Below are positions 51,391 to 60,124 of a stretch of DNA of 64,000 nt, piece by piece. The notes beneath the pieces are model-generated. The model saw only the letters and a list, made by a program, of their open reading frames with translations. It did no database searches and was not told the DNA's origin. Within the stretch, counting starts at the first letter, position 1. Every line of letters begins with the position of its first letter. A program made the position numbers and the translations under genes. Origin of the DNA: Pseudoalteromonas rubra (lineage in GTDB: Bacteria > Pseudomonadota > Gammaproteobacteria > Enterobacterales > Alteromonadaceae); assembly GCF_005887095.1 (NCBI RefSeq), contig NZ_PNCI01000050.1, positions 1-64,000 on the forward strand, written 5' to 3'.

Positions 51391-53331
51391 ATGGGAAACA
51401 AACAATTCAAACTAACTAAACTTGCCCTTGCACTGGGTTTGACAGTTAGTTTAGCAGGCTGCTTTAGCGACAATGACAACAACGTTGATATCAAGCCGCC
51501 ACCGGAAGACAAAACAGTTGCAGTTTTACCTGGCGACATTGTGGTTGAAAAGCAAGCAGGTTCATTCTCAATCGTAGTTACAGACTCCAAAGGTGTGCCA
51601 CTGAGCGATGAAGTTAGCGCTACTATCAACTTCACCGGCGACAACACTGCGAGTATTCTGAACACTGCTGGCGATGCACTAACAGATGAAGATAAAGCAG
51701 CAACAGGTGGTTCATTTGCGTTTACTGTAAATGAAGTTCCTGCTGACGGTCTGTCCTTTGATTTCGTGATCACAGCTGACGGCTTCCTTTCGAATTCAGG
51801 TACAGTTGAACTGTCAAGCACAGACACAGACGTTGCTGATCAGGTCCGCCTAACAGCGCGCTCTCTTGAGCAAGCAGATGACGCAGCACCTATCATTGCG
51901 ACTACAAGCTCACTTGCTGACGTTGCTGGCGAAGGCGTAACAACGTCTTACACAGCTGAAGGCGGTCTGGCACTTGAAGGCGCGGATAGCATCACTCTGA
52001 GCAAAGATCTTGACGCAACTAAAAATGCTAACAAAGCAGCCGGTGGTGTATCGGTTACTTTGAATAACGGTACTAAGTTCCGTGACAAAAACAACCAGGA
52101 ACTTCAATCTGTACCAACTCTGACTGTTGCTTACTTCGGTAACGAAGCGACTCGTTCAACTTCTGAAGAAGATACAGTCGCTACACAAGAGTCTTCTCTT
52201 GATGCTTTCCCTGGCGGCCTTGGTCTGACAGTCTCTGAAGACGAAACAACTAGTCGTGAAGGTTCATTCGCTACGGGTGGTTTTGTTGCAATCGAGCTGG
52301 TTGACGAAAACGGCACTAAAGTTGACAACTTCGCTGATGGTGACATCAAAGTTGCAATGAAAGTTGACAAAAATACGTCAAACACCTGTCCGATGACTTT
52401 TGACGGCGATGCATCTGATGCAGCGGCAGTTAAAGCAGCAGCTGAAGCTGGCATGTTTAAAAACGGTGTATGTACTCAAGCTGTAGCACCACGTCAAATT
52501 GCAGTGAACGATATCTTCCCTGTGTGGAGCTACGACGAAGATGCAGGTAAGTGGTCTTTCGAAAGCTATGGTGTAGTTAAAGCTGATGCAAACGCTGAAG
52601 CAACAACACACAACGTAGCAGTATCGGTTAACCACCTGTCTTACTGGAACCTGGACTTCTTCACTTACATCCTGGATGCTGAAAAGTGTGACAACCGTCG
52701 CCTAAGCTTCGACATCAAGGATTCAAACGGCAATGACAGCCAGGTCTATGCAGATGTACTGGTTGAAGCTAACAGCTACCGTTTATTGATTGGTGCATAC
52801 AACCGTACCAATCTTGCAAAAGGTACTTTCAGAAACCCACCTTCATTCCCAGTTAAACTGAAGATGATGAAAGACGGTGTGAACATTCTGGATGGTGTCA
52901 CGCTTGCTGATAATACAACGCTTAACCTAGATGATGATGGTGCAGCATCAGGCGTACAATTCACTAATCTGTGTGACCTGAATGGCGGTACTCTGCAGCT
53001 GACTACAGCACCTGCTACTAACATTGTTAAGCCACTAACACCTCAGTTTGTGTGTGCAAGCAATGATGCAGACGAGCAACCAACACCAATCTCTACACCA
53101 ACTATCGCTCAGCTGTTCCGCGGTGGTCGCTTCGTTAAGACCTTCTATCCTTCAGGTCAGTTTGAAGTAAGCCTGGAAAATGGTGATTCGGCAGCTTACA
53201 CCGTTCGTTATAAGAACCCGAACAACAACACTTGGTTCACTCAGGCCATTGAAGCTAACACAACAGCTGCAACGCTTGATATTCCAGTTACTTGTACTGT
53301 TCAGACCATAACTGGTACTGGCGGTAGCTAA
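51391..53331 (+). CDS. Large surface lipoprotein of unknown function
   Basis: 646 aa. Signal peptide ends in the lipobox LAGC (LALALGLTVSLAGCFSDNDNN), then an acidic linker, an Ig-like beta-sandwich segment (about 40-160, ...GDIVVEKQAGSFSIVVTDSKG) and a long Thr/Ser/Asp-rich body. Four or five Cys pairs lie in the second half (NTCPMTF, NGVCTQ, EKCDNRR, NLCDLNGG). Codon use favours few codons, as in highly expressed genes. AAAGGAAAAGG precedes the ATG. I recognise no enzymatic domain. Confidence 0.75.
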   Translation: MGNKQFKLTKLALALGLTVSLAGCFSDNDNNVDIKPPPEDKTVAVLPGDIVVEKQAGSFSIVVTDSKGVPLSDEVSATINFTGDNTASILNTAGDALTDEDKAATGGSFAFTVNEVPADGLSFDFVITADGFLSNSGTVELSSTDTDVADQVRLTARSLEQADDAAPIIATTSSLADVAGEGVTTSYTAEGGLALEGADSITLSKDLDATKNANKAAGGVSVTLNNGTKFRDKNNQELQSVPTLTVAYFGNEATRSTSEEDTVATQESSLDAFPGGLGLTVSEDETTSREGSFATGGFVAIELVDENGTKVDNFADGDIKVAMKVDKNTSNTCPMTFDGDASDAAAVKAAAEAGMFKNGVCTQAVAPRQIAVNDIFPVWSYDEDAGKWSFESYGVVKADANAEATTHNVAVSVNHLSYWNLDFFTYILDAEKCDNRRLSFDIKDSNGNDSQVYADVLVEANSYRLLIGAYNRTNLAKGTFRNPPSFPVKLKMMKDGVNILDGVTLADNTTLNLDDDGAASGVQFTNLCDLNGGTLQLTTAPATNIVKPLTPQFVCASNDADEQPTPISTPTIAQLFRGGRFVKTFYPSGQFEVSLENGDSAAYTVRYKNPNNNTWFTQAIEANTTAATLDIPVTCTVQTITGTGGS

Positions 53332-53351
53332 TTACTAGAGTAAACTGAATT

Positions 53352-53376
53352 AAAGCCGCGTTTACGCGGCTTTTTT
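53352..53376 (+). terminator. Terminator after the lipoprotein gene
   Basis: AAAGCCGCG and its complement around TTTA, followed by TTTTTT. Strong intrinsic terminator. Confidence 0.9.
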
Positions 53377-53992
53377 ATTGCCTGCAGTTTTACGAAAGCG
53401 CACTCGATTTAAACTGCTATTAAGTGAATTTGGTATAATTATACGTACACAATATGCACCAATCTGAATGCAATCCGCACTTTCTAGAATGATTGAGCGC
53501 GCATTTCGAGCCTGACGTCCATAGTCCTACGCAGGTTTGCATTGCCGGTCGCCATGGGAGTTTGCAAGTTGACGCAGCAACAATACGAGACGACACGCAA
53601 GCAACGGGTATGTCGATAGCTTATAACGCGTCAGTCATGCAGCATAATTTTTACAATGGTGGCAAGCTTACTTTACAGCGCGCTATGTCATGTCTGTACA
53701 AGCATGGCAGCTTGTCAGTGTAGATGAAAATCAAAACGACTTTGTTAATAAGCGCTCTATGATAAGGTTGTTTTGATGAAGTGACTCAGGCGACTGCTCA
53801 TCCATATTAAAAAGAATCGCAATAAGATGGTCAAAGATGAGAGATAACTATTCTGCCAATAACGCTGCACTGGCGTTTAAACGGAAAAAGGCTCTTCGTA
53901 GTAAGGGAGTTGTTGATAACGACCTGTATATCAAATACTGGCAAAAGGAGCACCCATATGAACTGCTGAGTGCTCCGCTACGCTAGTAGTCT
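53377..53992. other. Long gap between the lipoprotein gene and recA
   Basis: About 616 bp with no well-supported gene apart from a possible 49-aa ORF (53837-53986). No recX-like frame is visible on the recA strand. A 76-codon frame at 53493-53723 starts with TTG, has no ribosome site and reads as low-complexity noise. Confidence 0.6.
53837..53986 (+). CDS. Possible 49-aa basic protein
   Basis: ATG 53837 to TAG 53984-53986, running toward recA. The composition (ALAFKRKKALRSKGVVDND, then YIKYWQKEHPYELL) is basic and aromatic, more protein-like than the surrounding frames. No clear ribosome site; function unknown. Confidence 0.3.
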   Translation: MRDNYSANNAALAFKRKKALRSKGVVDNDLYIKYWQKEHPYELLSAPLR

Positions 53993-55045
53993 TTATAGCT
54001 CCAGATCTTGCGTGTCAGCCAGACCTTGGTCTTCACCTTCTTCCGGCTTAATGGTTGCCTGAAGAAGTAACATTTCACGTAACTTGCCTTCAATTTCGTC
54101 AGCAATTGCCGTGTTTTCTTTTAAGAACTTAATCGAATTCGCTTTACCCTGGCCGATCTTATTACCATTATAGCTAAACCATGCGCCAGCTTTATCAACC
54201 AACTTGTGCTTCACACCCAGGTCAATCAGCTCACCCTGCTTAGAGGTACCTTCACCATACATGATAATGAATTCAGCTTGTTTAAATGGCGGGGCAACTT
54301 TGTTCTTAACAACCTTAACCCGGGTTTCGTTTCCAATAACCTCATCGCCTTCTTTAACTGAGCCAATACGACGAATATCCAAACGTACTGAAGCGTAGAA
54401 TTTTAGTGCGTTACCACCTGTTGTGGTCTCCGGGTTACCGAACATCACACCAATCTTCATACGAATTTGGTTGATGAAGATACATAGGGTGTTTGAGCGC
54501 TTGATATTGGCCGTCAGTTTACGCAAAGCCTGAGACATCAGACGTGCTTGCAAACCTACGTGGGTATCACCCATTTCACCTTCAATTTCAGCCTTTGGCG
54601 TCAGTGCTGCAACAGAGTCAACAACAACTACATCTACCGCACCTGAGCGTACCAGCATGTCACAGATCTCAAGGGCTTGTTCACCCGTGTCAGGCTGAGA
54701 TACGAGTAGGTCATTGACGTTGACACCCAGTTTCTCTGCGTAGACAGGATCCAGCGCGTGCTCAGCATCCACGAACGCACACGTTTTACCTTGCTTTTGA
54801 GCTTCTGCAATGGCTTGTAGTGTCAGCGTTGTTTTACCTGATGATTCAGGACCATAAATTTCTACAATACGACCAGTTGGCAAGCCGCCGATACCCAAAG
54901 CAATGTCCAGTCCCAGTGAACCTGTTGAAACGGCTTCGATGTCCAGCGCCTGGCTGTCGCCTAGTTTCATGATAGAGCCTTTACCAAATTGTCTTTCTAT
55001 TTGAGACAATGCAGCGTCGAGCGCTTTTTGTTTGTTATCGTTCAT
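53993..55045 (-). CDS. recA: Recombinase A
   Basis: 350 aa. Walker A GPESSGKTTLTLQ near 66, Walker B VVVVDSVAAL near 140, the L1/L2 loops (GDTHVGLQARLMSQALRK, GNPETTTGGNALKFY) and acidic C terminus (EEGEDQGLADTQDLEL). Drives homologous recombination and LexA self-cleavage. ATG 55045 has GGAGAAG upstream. A LexA box lies 35 nt before it. Confidence 0.98.
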   Translation of the reverse strand: MNDNKQKALDAALSQIERQFGKGSIMKLGDSQALDIEAVSTGSLGLDIALGIGGLPTGRIVEIYGPESSGKTTLTLQAIAEAQKQGKTCAFVDAEHALDPVYAEKLGVNVNDLLVSQPDTGEQALEICDMLVRSGAVDVVVVDSVAALTPKAEIEGEMGDTHVGLQARLMSQALRKLTANIKRSNTLCIFINQIRMKIGVMFGNPETTTGGNALKFYASVRLDIRRIGSVKEGDEVIGNETRVKVVKNKVAPPFKQAEFIIMYGEGTSKQGELIDLGVKHKLVDKAGAWFSYNGNKIGQGKANSIKFLKENTAIADEIEGKLREMLLLQATIKPEEGEDQGLADTQDLEL

Positions 55046-55079
55046 TTGCTTCTCCAATCTAGCGTAGTGACGACAAGTA

Positions 55080-55099
55080 TACTGTATAGAATTACAGTA
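55080..55099. promoter_or_regulatory. LexA (SOS) box upstream of recA
   Basis: TACTGTATAGAATTACAGTA: CTGT-N8-ACAG core with flanking TA/TA symmetry. It is in the recA promoter region, between recA and pncC, and matches the standard gammaproteobacterial SOS operator. Confidence 0.92.
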
Positions 55100-55110
55100 T
55101 CAAGCATATT

Positions 55111-55602
55111 TTAAGCATTTAGCAGAGAAATTATTTTTCTTAAAGAAAAATCAATAGCTTGCTCTCTAATCTCAGCTCTACTGCCACTAAAATAGCCCCG
55201 TTCACACAGTACTTTCCCCTGTAAATAGAAACCAAACCATACAGTACCCACAGGTTTTTCCGGTGACCCACCTCCAGGTCCAGCAACACCGGATACCGCG
55301 ATAGCTACATCTGCTTGCGCCGCTGCGGCCGCGCCCTGAACCATCTCATAAACCGTTTGCTCACTGACAGCACCAAACTCTGTCAGGGTCTTTTGTGCAA
55401 CGCCTAATAACTCTGATTTTGCATCGTTGCTGTAAGTAACAAAGCAACGCTCTATATAAGCTGATGAACCAGGTGTATCTGTTAACGCATAGCTAATGCC
55501 ACCGCCAGTACATGATTCTGCAGTAGTGATTGTCATCGCGTTATTCGTTAGAATAGTGCCCAATTGTGCCGCCAGCCCGGCTATCTCAGTATGAAGCTCC
55601 AT
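55111..55602 (-). CDS. pncC: Nicotinamide-nucleotide amidohydrolase (CinA C-terminal family)
   Basis: 163 aa. Deamidates NMN to nicotinate mononucleotide in the NAD salvage cycle. Family motifs TTAESCTGGGISYALTD near 26, YSNDAKSELLGV near 56, SEQT near 80 and SGVAGPGGGSPEKPVGTVWF near 103. The CinA N-terminal domain is absent, as in E. coli PncC. ATG at 55602 fits AAAGG best; 55608 is alternative. It precedes recA on the same strand, a frequent arrangement. Confidence 0.94.
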   Translation of the reverse strand: MELHTEIAGLAAQLGTILTNNAMTITTAESCTGGGISYALTDTPGSSAYIERCFVTYSNDAKSELLGVAQKTLTEFGAVSEQTVYEMVQGAAAAAQADVAIAVSGVAGPGGGSPEKPVGTVWFGFYLQGKVLCERGYFSGSRAEIREQAIDFSLRKIISLLNA

Positions 55603-55626
55603 ACTCATTTCCTTTAGGTATAAGTA

Positions 55627-58215
55627 ATGTCGTTAGATCTTTATTCCGAACATACTATAAAACAACAAACCCCTATGATGCAGCAGTATCTTAGGATCAA
55701 AGCACAACACCCGGATATTCTGCTGTTTTATCGTATGGGTGATTTCTATGAGCTGTTCTTTGACGATGCCATCCGCGCCGCCCAACTGCTGGATATTTCC
55801 CAGACTCATCGAGGTAAAGCAGGTGGAGCACCTATTCCAATGGCTGGGGTGCCTTATCATGCAGTTGAAAATTATCTGGCTCGGTTGGTCCAGATGGGCG
55901 AGTCTGTAGCGATCTGCGAGCAGGTCGGCGACCCCGCGACCAGCAAAGGCCCTGTTGAACGCAAAGTCGTGCGCATCGTCACTCCGGGAACGGTGACCGA
56001 TGAGGCCTTGCTGCAAGAGCGTCAGGACAACCTGCTGGCAGCTCTGTGGCAAGACAAACAACTGTATGGTGTCGCTTACTTAGACATCAACTCCGGACGT
56101 TTTAACATTGTTGAGCTGGCCACCGATGAAGCCCTGACTTCCACGCTGCAGCGATTGCAGCCGGCAGAGCTGCTCTACCCCGAGTCATTCAGCAACCTAC
56201 TGGTACTTGAACAGGTGAAAGGGGCCAGACGCCGCCCTGACTGGGAATTTGATCTGGATACAGCTACTCATTTGCTATGTCAGCAGTTTGGCACACAGGA
56301 CCTGATAGGGTTTGGTGTCGCAGATGCCAAAGCGGGATTAGTCGCAGCGGGTTGTGTCATGCAATATGTTAAGGACACTCAGCGCACTGCACTGCCGCAT
56401 ATTCGGGCCATTACCCTGGAGAAAAACGAACACGCCGTCATTTTGGATGCTGCCACGCGTAAAAACCTTGAGCTGACCATTAACTTGTCTGGCAGTATTG
56501 AAAACACCCTGGCACAGGTGCTGGATAAAACCGCCACGCCGATGGGCTCGCGATTGCTAAAACGGCGCATTCACACACCGGTACGCAATCGTGACGAACT
56601 CAATGCCCGGCTCAATGCCATTGCCAGCCTGATTGAATCCCAACTCAATATTGAGGTGTACGACGGTCTGCGCCAGATTGGCGATATTGAGCGTGTGGTT
56701 GCCCGCCTGGCGTTGTGTAATGCCCGCCCAAGAGACTTAACGCGATTGCGCAATGCATTGCAGGCACTGCCCCCATTGCATCACCTGCTGGGAGAAAGCA
56801 GCGATCCCAGGTTGCAGCAGATCCGCGCACATTCTCCGACTTTGCCAAAACTTCAGGATTTGCTGGAACGCGCTATCATAGATAACCCACCGGTACTGAT
56901 CCGCGATGGCGGCGTGATTGCTCCCGGTTACAATAGTGAACTGGATGAATGGCGTGCGCTCAGTGAAGGGGCTACGGATGTGCTGGATCAGCTCGAAGAG
57001 CGTGAACGAGCGCGCACCGGGATCAGCACACTGAAAATTGGCTACAACAAAGTACATGGCTTTTATATTGAGATCAGCAAAGCCAACTCACATCTGGCGC
57101 CGCCCGAGTATATTCGCCGCCAGACACTGAAAAACAACGAGCGCTATATCATTCCTGAGCTCAAAGAGCATGAAGACAAAGTCCTGGGCAGTCAGAGTAA
57201 GGCACTGGCGCTTGAAAAGCAGCTGTATGAAGAGCTGTTTACTTTGATTGCACCTTATATCGAGCAGCTACAAACCATGGCGGCGGCGCTGGCCGATTTA
57301 GACGTGCTCAATACTCTGGCAGAGCGGGCGCAGACACTGGATTACTGTAAGCCTGAGCTCGGTAATGGCGATGAGATCCACATTGAAGCCGGTCGTCACC
57401 CGGTCGTGGAGCAGGTCAGTAAAGAACCCTTTATTGCCAACCCGGTTCATCTCAATGCGGATCGCAAAATGCTGATCATCACGGGTCCCAATATGGGTGG
57501 TAAATCGACGTATATGCGTCAAACCGCTCTGATAGTGCTGATGGCACACATTGGCAGTTATGTTCCTGCCAGTACTGCACAAATAGGTAAAGTCGACCGT
57601 ATCTTCACGCGAATTGGCGCCAGTGACGATCTGGCTTCCGGGCGCTCCACCTTTATGGTGGAAATGACGGAAACGGCCACCATACTCAACAATGCAACCG
57701 CTCAGTCTCTGGTGCTTATGGATGAAATAGGCCGAGGTACCAGCACCTACGATGGTCTGTCTTTGGCCTATGCAACTGCCGATTACCTGGCTGGAAAAAT
57801 TGCCGCGAAGACGCTATTTGCCACACACTATTTCGAGTTGACTGAGCTCGCTGAACAGCAATCAGGCCTGGTCAATGTGCACTTAGATGCCATTGAACAC
57901 AACGACACAATCGCCTTTAAACACACAGTAATGGAAGGTGCAGCCAGCAAGAGTTTTGGTTTGCAGGTAGCCGGACTGGCAGGGGTACCCAAAGCGGTGC
58001 TGGCCATGGCAAAGCGTAAGTTAACACTGCTGGAACAACACCAGAGCGTGGTTGAAAACCCTCAACCAAACTCAGCGGCACCTCAGACGCAACAGAGTTT
58101 GCCGCTGATCACCGAGCCATCTGAAGTCGAGAAAATGCTTGAGCAGATTGACCCGGATGAGCTATCGCCCCGAGCAGCTCACGACCTGCTCTATCAATTA
58201 AAGGCGCTTCTTTAA
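55627..58215 (+). CDS. mutS: DNA mismatch repair protein MutS
   Basis: 862 aa. N-terminal mismatch-binding domain with FYELFFDDA in place of the usual FYELFYDDA, connector and lever domains, then an ABC ATPase with Walker A GPNMGGKSTYMRQ near 620, SGRSTFMVEM, DEIGRGTSTYDG and the HTHY region. The C-terminal tail ends in a DPDELSPR segment used for tetramerisation. Divergent from pncC by 24 bp. Confidence 0.98.
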   Translation: MSLDLYSEHTIKQQTPMMQQYLRIKAQHPDILLFYRMGDFYELFFDDAIRAAQLLDISQTHRGKAGGAPIPMAGVPYHAVENYLARLVQMGESVAICEQVGDPATSKGPVERKVVRIVTPGTVTDEALLQERQDNLLAALWQDKQLYGVAYLDINSGRFNIVELATDEALTSTLQRLQPAELLYPESFSNLLVLEQVKGARRRPDWEFDLDTATHLLCQQFGTQDLIGFGVADAKAGLVAAGCVMQYVKDTQRTALPHIRAITLEKNEHAVILDAATRKNLELTINLSGSIENTLAQVLDKTATPMGSRLLKRRIHTPVRNRDELNARLNAIASLIESQLNIEVYDGLRQIGDIERVVARLALCNARPRDLTRLRNALQALPPLHHLLGESSDPRLQQIRAHSPTLPKLQDLLERAIIDNPPVLIRDGGVIAPGYNSELDEWRALSEGATDVLDQLEERERARTGISTLKIGYNKVHGFYIEISKANSHLAPPEYIRRQTLKNNERYIIPELKEHEDKVLGSQSKALALEKQLYEELFTLIAPYIEQLQTMAAALADLDVLNTLAERAQTLDYCKPELGNGDEIHIEAGRHPVVEQVSKEPFIANPVHLNADRKMLIITGPNMGGKSTYMRQTALIVLMAHIGSYVPASTAQIGKVDRIFTRIGASDDLASGRSTFMVEMTETATILNNATAQSLVLMDEIGRGTSTYDGLSLAYATADYLAGKIAAKTLFATHYFELTELAEQQSGLVNVHLDAIEHNDTIAFKHTVMEGAASKSFGLQVAGLAGVPKAVLAMAKRKLTLLEQHQSVVENPQPNSAAPQTQQSLPLITEPSEVEKMLEQIDPDELSPRAAHDLLYQLKALL

Positions 58216-58222
58216 GTCATAA

Positions 58223-58247
58223 AAAAAGCGGCTCACCAGCCGCTTTT
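58223..58247. terminator. Bidirectional terminator between mutS and fadL
   Basis: AAAAAGCGGCT and its complement around CACC, with A- and T-runs on either side, serving the two converging genes. Confidence 0.92.
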
Positions 58248-58262
58248 TCATTGTAAATATGC

Positions 58263-59519
58263 TCAGAAGCTATGGTTATACTGCACACCGACAACCGTGG
58301 CATGGCCTTTTGACTTAAAGCCCCACTCACTGCCCAGCGCATCTTTCTCAACAAAGGTCTGCGTTTTACCACGTAAGATACTCAAACCAAAGTCCACACT
58401 GGCTGCGTCATTTAGCTGATATTCGGCGCCAAAGGAGTACCAGGTTCGGTCCGTATCCGGGATGGAGATAGACATGTGCGACTCATTGGCCGGAGAGCTG
58501 TCATAGGCCAGACCCGCTCGCAATTTCAGAGACTCATTCCACTGATAGTCTCCACCCACTGCAAATCGTAATGAGTTATCAAACAACTCCTGTTTGTTGA
58601 ACACGGCTTTACCAGCCACCTGTGCCTCAAGCTCCTGAAAGCTATTCCAACCTGTCCACAGCACGCTGTAGTGCAGCGTCATTGGCTCAGTCAGTTTATG
58701 TGTACCTGAAATTTCTGCCATTGCCGGCAATGTCAGATCCAGTGTACCAGCCAGTGCTACGCCGTTGGTGCCGCCAAGCGCTGCCGGGATCTGGTTGCTG
58801 AAGTGACCATCAAAGGTAATATCTGTTTCGCTGCGGTAATGAAAACCCAAACGGTTGTCGGCGTCAATCTGATAGCTCAGGCCCAGGTTCCAGCCATAAC
58901 CACTGTCGTCACCCTCCAGATTAACCACTTCAGTGCTGGCCGGGGCCTGCAATGGGTTTGCGCCCAAATGACGGATCACTTTTGCATCGGCATAAACATG
59001 ATTCAGGCCCAGTGCCAGTGTCCATTGTGAATCAATTTCATAAGCCACAGAAACGCCCGTATTAATCGTAACTATCTCTGTCTCACCCGCCAGCTGACCG
59101 GCAACATAGTCGTTATCGAACTCAGTTGCCAGACCAAACTGAGAGTAGATCCCCGCACCGACTGACCACTGCTCATTCAGACGAGCGGTCATGAACACAG
59201 CAGGTACCACAGCGCTGGGCGCTATGCTGTCGTCATCCAGCTGACTGGCTGGTATGCCATTGTTTGTTGATGTACCTTGCAGGCTGACATCAGGCTTAAC
59301 ATACATCGCCGCAGCACTCACCTGTATCCCGTCAAACTGGCTCATTAATGCCGGGTTACGTGCAACAACAGACGCATCATCTGCCGCACTGGCTTCACCT
59401 GCATAAGCACGGCCTAACCCGGAAACATTTTGCTCTGCAAGCTGAAAAGCCGCCGCCAACGACTGGGAAGAAGTCGCAATCAAACCTGTTGCAATCAATG
59501 CGCGCAATACTCTATTCAT
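58263..59519 (-). CDS. fadL: Long-chain fatty-acid outer-membrane transporter
   Basis: 418 aa. Signal peptide (VLRALIATGLIATSSQSLAAAF) followed by the FadL N-terminal hatch AFQLAEQNVSGLGRAYAGEASAADDASVVARNPA with the NPA motif. A 14-strand barrel follows and the protein ends in Phe (QYNHSF). ATG 59519 has GAGG 6 nt upstream. Takes up long-chain fatty acids across the outer membrane. Confidence 0.95.
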   Translation of the reverse strand: MNRVLRALIATGLIATSSQSLAAAFQLAEQNVSGLGRAYAGEASAADDASVVARNPALMSQFDGIQVSAAAMYVKPDVSLQGTSTNNGIPASQLDDDSIAPSAVVPAVFMTARLNEQWSVGAGIYSQFGLATEFDNDYVAGQLAGETEIVTINTGVSVAYEIDSQWTLALGLNHVYADAKVIRHLGANPLQAPASTEVVNLEGDDSGYGWNLGLSYQIDADNRLGFHYRSETDITFDGHFSNQIPAALGGTNGVALAGTLDLTLPAMAEISGTHKLTEPMTLHYSVLWTGWNSFQELEAQVAGKAVFNKQELFDNSLRFAVGGDYQWNESLKLRAGLAYDSSPANESHMSISIPDTDRTWYSFGAEYQLNDAASVDFGLSILRGKTQTFVEKDALGSEWGFKSKGHATVVGVQYNHSF

Positions 59520-59707
59520 TCTCAACCTCAATGTTATTCAACGCGAATAAAAAATTGCCCACACAGTACATAAAAGAAAAAGAAAAATCCGCAATTTAAA
59601 TGCTTTTCACCGCTCAACCGAGCAAAATTGGAACATTTAAAGCATTTTATTAACACATCAGATCAGAGTAAGAGTAATCACTCTAACTCCTTTATTACAG
59701 GTTTAAA

Positions 59708-59722
59708 TGATATTAATTCTCA
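59708..59722. promoter_or_regulatory. Predicted Fur box
   Basis: TGATATTAATTCTCA matches the 7-1-7 Fur consensus TGATAAT-N-ATTATCA at all but two positions. It lies 91 nt before the small membrane-protein gene at 59813. Iron-dependent repression is inferred. Confidence 0.6.
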
Positions 59723-59812
59723 TTCCTATTGAAATAAGGTAGATGTTTCCATATACTCTTAGTCACATTCACAGCCCTCACTGTTCAGGGCAATTGTAGG
59801 GAGGTTAGGTCT

Positions 59813-60124
59813 ATGCTGGCAGTATTGATGATCGGTGCACTGACATTCTGTGGCCTTAGTGTCTTCAGTTTGTGCAAGGCAAACTATTGTGCTTGCCAAC
59901 GGGCTGGGCAATGCGACAATCCGCTCAACCATTACTGGTTAGCGGCAATACTCAGTGCCCTGCTTGCCTTAATGTTTAGCTGTCTGGCCCTGCATACTGA
60001 AAAAGGGACTCTGGTGTGGATCCTGATGATGGCCAGCTGCCTTGCCGGTGCCCTATTATCTGCACAATGGCAAAAGCGTAAGCTTAAACAAGCAGATGAT
60101 CTTTTAACAGACGGGATAAATTGA
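59813..60124 (+). CDS. Small membrane protein (103 aa), DUF3325-like
   Basis: Three membrane helices (about 2-20, 43-60, 66-85), a Cys-rich loop (CKANYCACQRAGQCDN) and a basic tail. Helix spacing and the LVWILMMASCLAGALL segment resemble DUF3325 proteins, which cluster with siderophore-uptake genes. AGGGAGG lies upstream. A Fur box at 59708 supports an iron link. Its end overlaps the end of the converging HD-GYP gene by 41 bp. Confidence 0.65.
   Translation: MLAVLMIGALTFCGLSVFSLCKANYCACQRAGQCDNPLNHYWLAAILSALLALMFSCLALHTEKGTLVWILMMASCLAGALLSAQWQKRKLKQADDLLTDGIN

Noticed and set aside
53493..53723. 76-codon plus-strand frame in the recA-lipoprotein gap
   Set aside because: Starts with TTG, has no ribosome site and no protein-like composition.
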